Assembly (NCBI RefSeq): GCF_000768315.1
Contig: NZ_AQQX01000003.1
Span: 310,001 to 374,000 of the forward strand
Length of the DNA: 64,000 nt
Source: Pseudooceanicola atlanticus
Lineage (GTDB): Bacteria; Pseudomonadota; Alphaproteobacteria; Rhodobacterales; Rhodobacteraceae
Direction: 5' to 3'
Within the stretch, counting starts at the first letter, position 1. Each line of letters opens with the position of its first letter. Positions 63,919-64,000 of the stretch are shown one piece after another. Made by a program: the position numbers and the translations under genes. The notes beneath the pieces were generated by a model. The model saw only the letters and a list, made by a program, of their open reading frames with translations. It was not told where the DNA came from and made no database searches.

Positions 63919-64000
63919 TCAGCTCATCTTGTTCAGCTTGCTCTGAAGCTCTGCCAGCTGCTTCTTGATCGTGTCGAGGTCATCGTCCTTGCCGGACTTC
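63919..64000 (-). CDS. C-terminal fragment of a protein running off the window
   Basis: The last 27 codons read KSGKDDDLDTIKKQLAELQ and on to KLNKMS, then TGA. The heptad spacing suggests a coiled coil. C-terminal tails like this occur in polyhydroxyalkanoate repressor/phasin-type proteins, but the part seen is too short to assign. It stops 3 bp before the lysR start and so may be its operon partner. Confidence 0.5.
   Translation of the reverse strand, partial: KSGKDDDLDTIKKQLAELQSKLNKMS

Overview
The window is GC-rich, tightly packed DNA of an alphaproteobacterium, most probably of the Rhodobacterales (Roseobacter-type). The evidence is a BioMNY biotin transporter, a monomeric NADP-isocitrate dehydrogenase, ectABC-ask with a MarR regulator, a C-P lyase operon carrying a FosX-like gene, a TRAP transporter, and a dispersed intergenic repeat with core CTTCATCTTGCC-GAAATACTCC. 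No rRNA, tRNA, CRISPR array, insertion sequence or phage gene was seen.

1-26 kb: a catabolic supercluster that looks like the most novel part. On the minus strand a ribose-type ABC importer (binding protein, ATPase, permease) runs into a long-chain-type acyl-CoA dehydrogenase and then bioM-bioN-bioY. Next come a tyrosine-phosphatase-like protein, SurE, a thiolase and a CoA ligase. The core (12.5-23.6 kb) is one plus-strand operon. It encodes a stand-alone phosphohistidine swivelling-domain protein, a 517-aa protein I do not recognise, a second CoA ligase, a 201-aa winged-helix-like protein, a pyruvate-phosphate-dikinase-like protein lacking the C-terminal PEP/pyruvate barrel, a biotin carrier, a biotin carboxylase, a carboxyltransferase with altered active-site residues, a second thiolase and an EthD-like protein. 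A GntR/FCD regulator, a DUF3237 protein and a FabL-like SDR close the cluster. Four promoter regions in it share a 17-bp site, TTG(T/C)NNNACAANNTTGT, with the same orientation relative to the downstream operon. I infer one regulon in which a substrate is imported, activated by ATP-driven phosphotransfer, carboxylated with biotin, charged to CoA and cleaved by thiolases. The substrate is unknown.

26-33 kb: isocitrate dehydrogenase, then ectoine synthesis (ectR-like regulator divergent from ectA-ectB-ectC-ask) ending in a strong terminator. 33-37 kb: a patch of structured repeats, an RluE-type pseudouridine synthase, and three envelope genes (LAB_N-domain protein, polyprenyl-phosphate glycosyltransferase, GT39/PMT-like membrane transferase). 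37-40 kb: a TRAP transporter operon (dctP-dctQ-dctM) with an inverted-repeat operator. 40.5-43 kb: a copper P-type ATPase.

43-59 kb: phosphonate use. phnF is divergent from phnGHI-phnJ-fosX-hydrolase-phnK-phnLNM. A second phnM paralogue and a Pho-box-preceded secreted glycerophosphodiesterase follow phnF. A separate phnC-D-E-E operon with a hexapeptide transferase lies beyond, with hairpins between phnC, phnD and phnE. A small membrane ORF sits opposite the operon between phnJ and phnI.

59-64 kb: a small ABM-fold protein, a cytochrome P450 divergent from a DctB-like histidine kinase with no adjacent response regulator, a LysR regulator, and the last codons of a protein running off the window.
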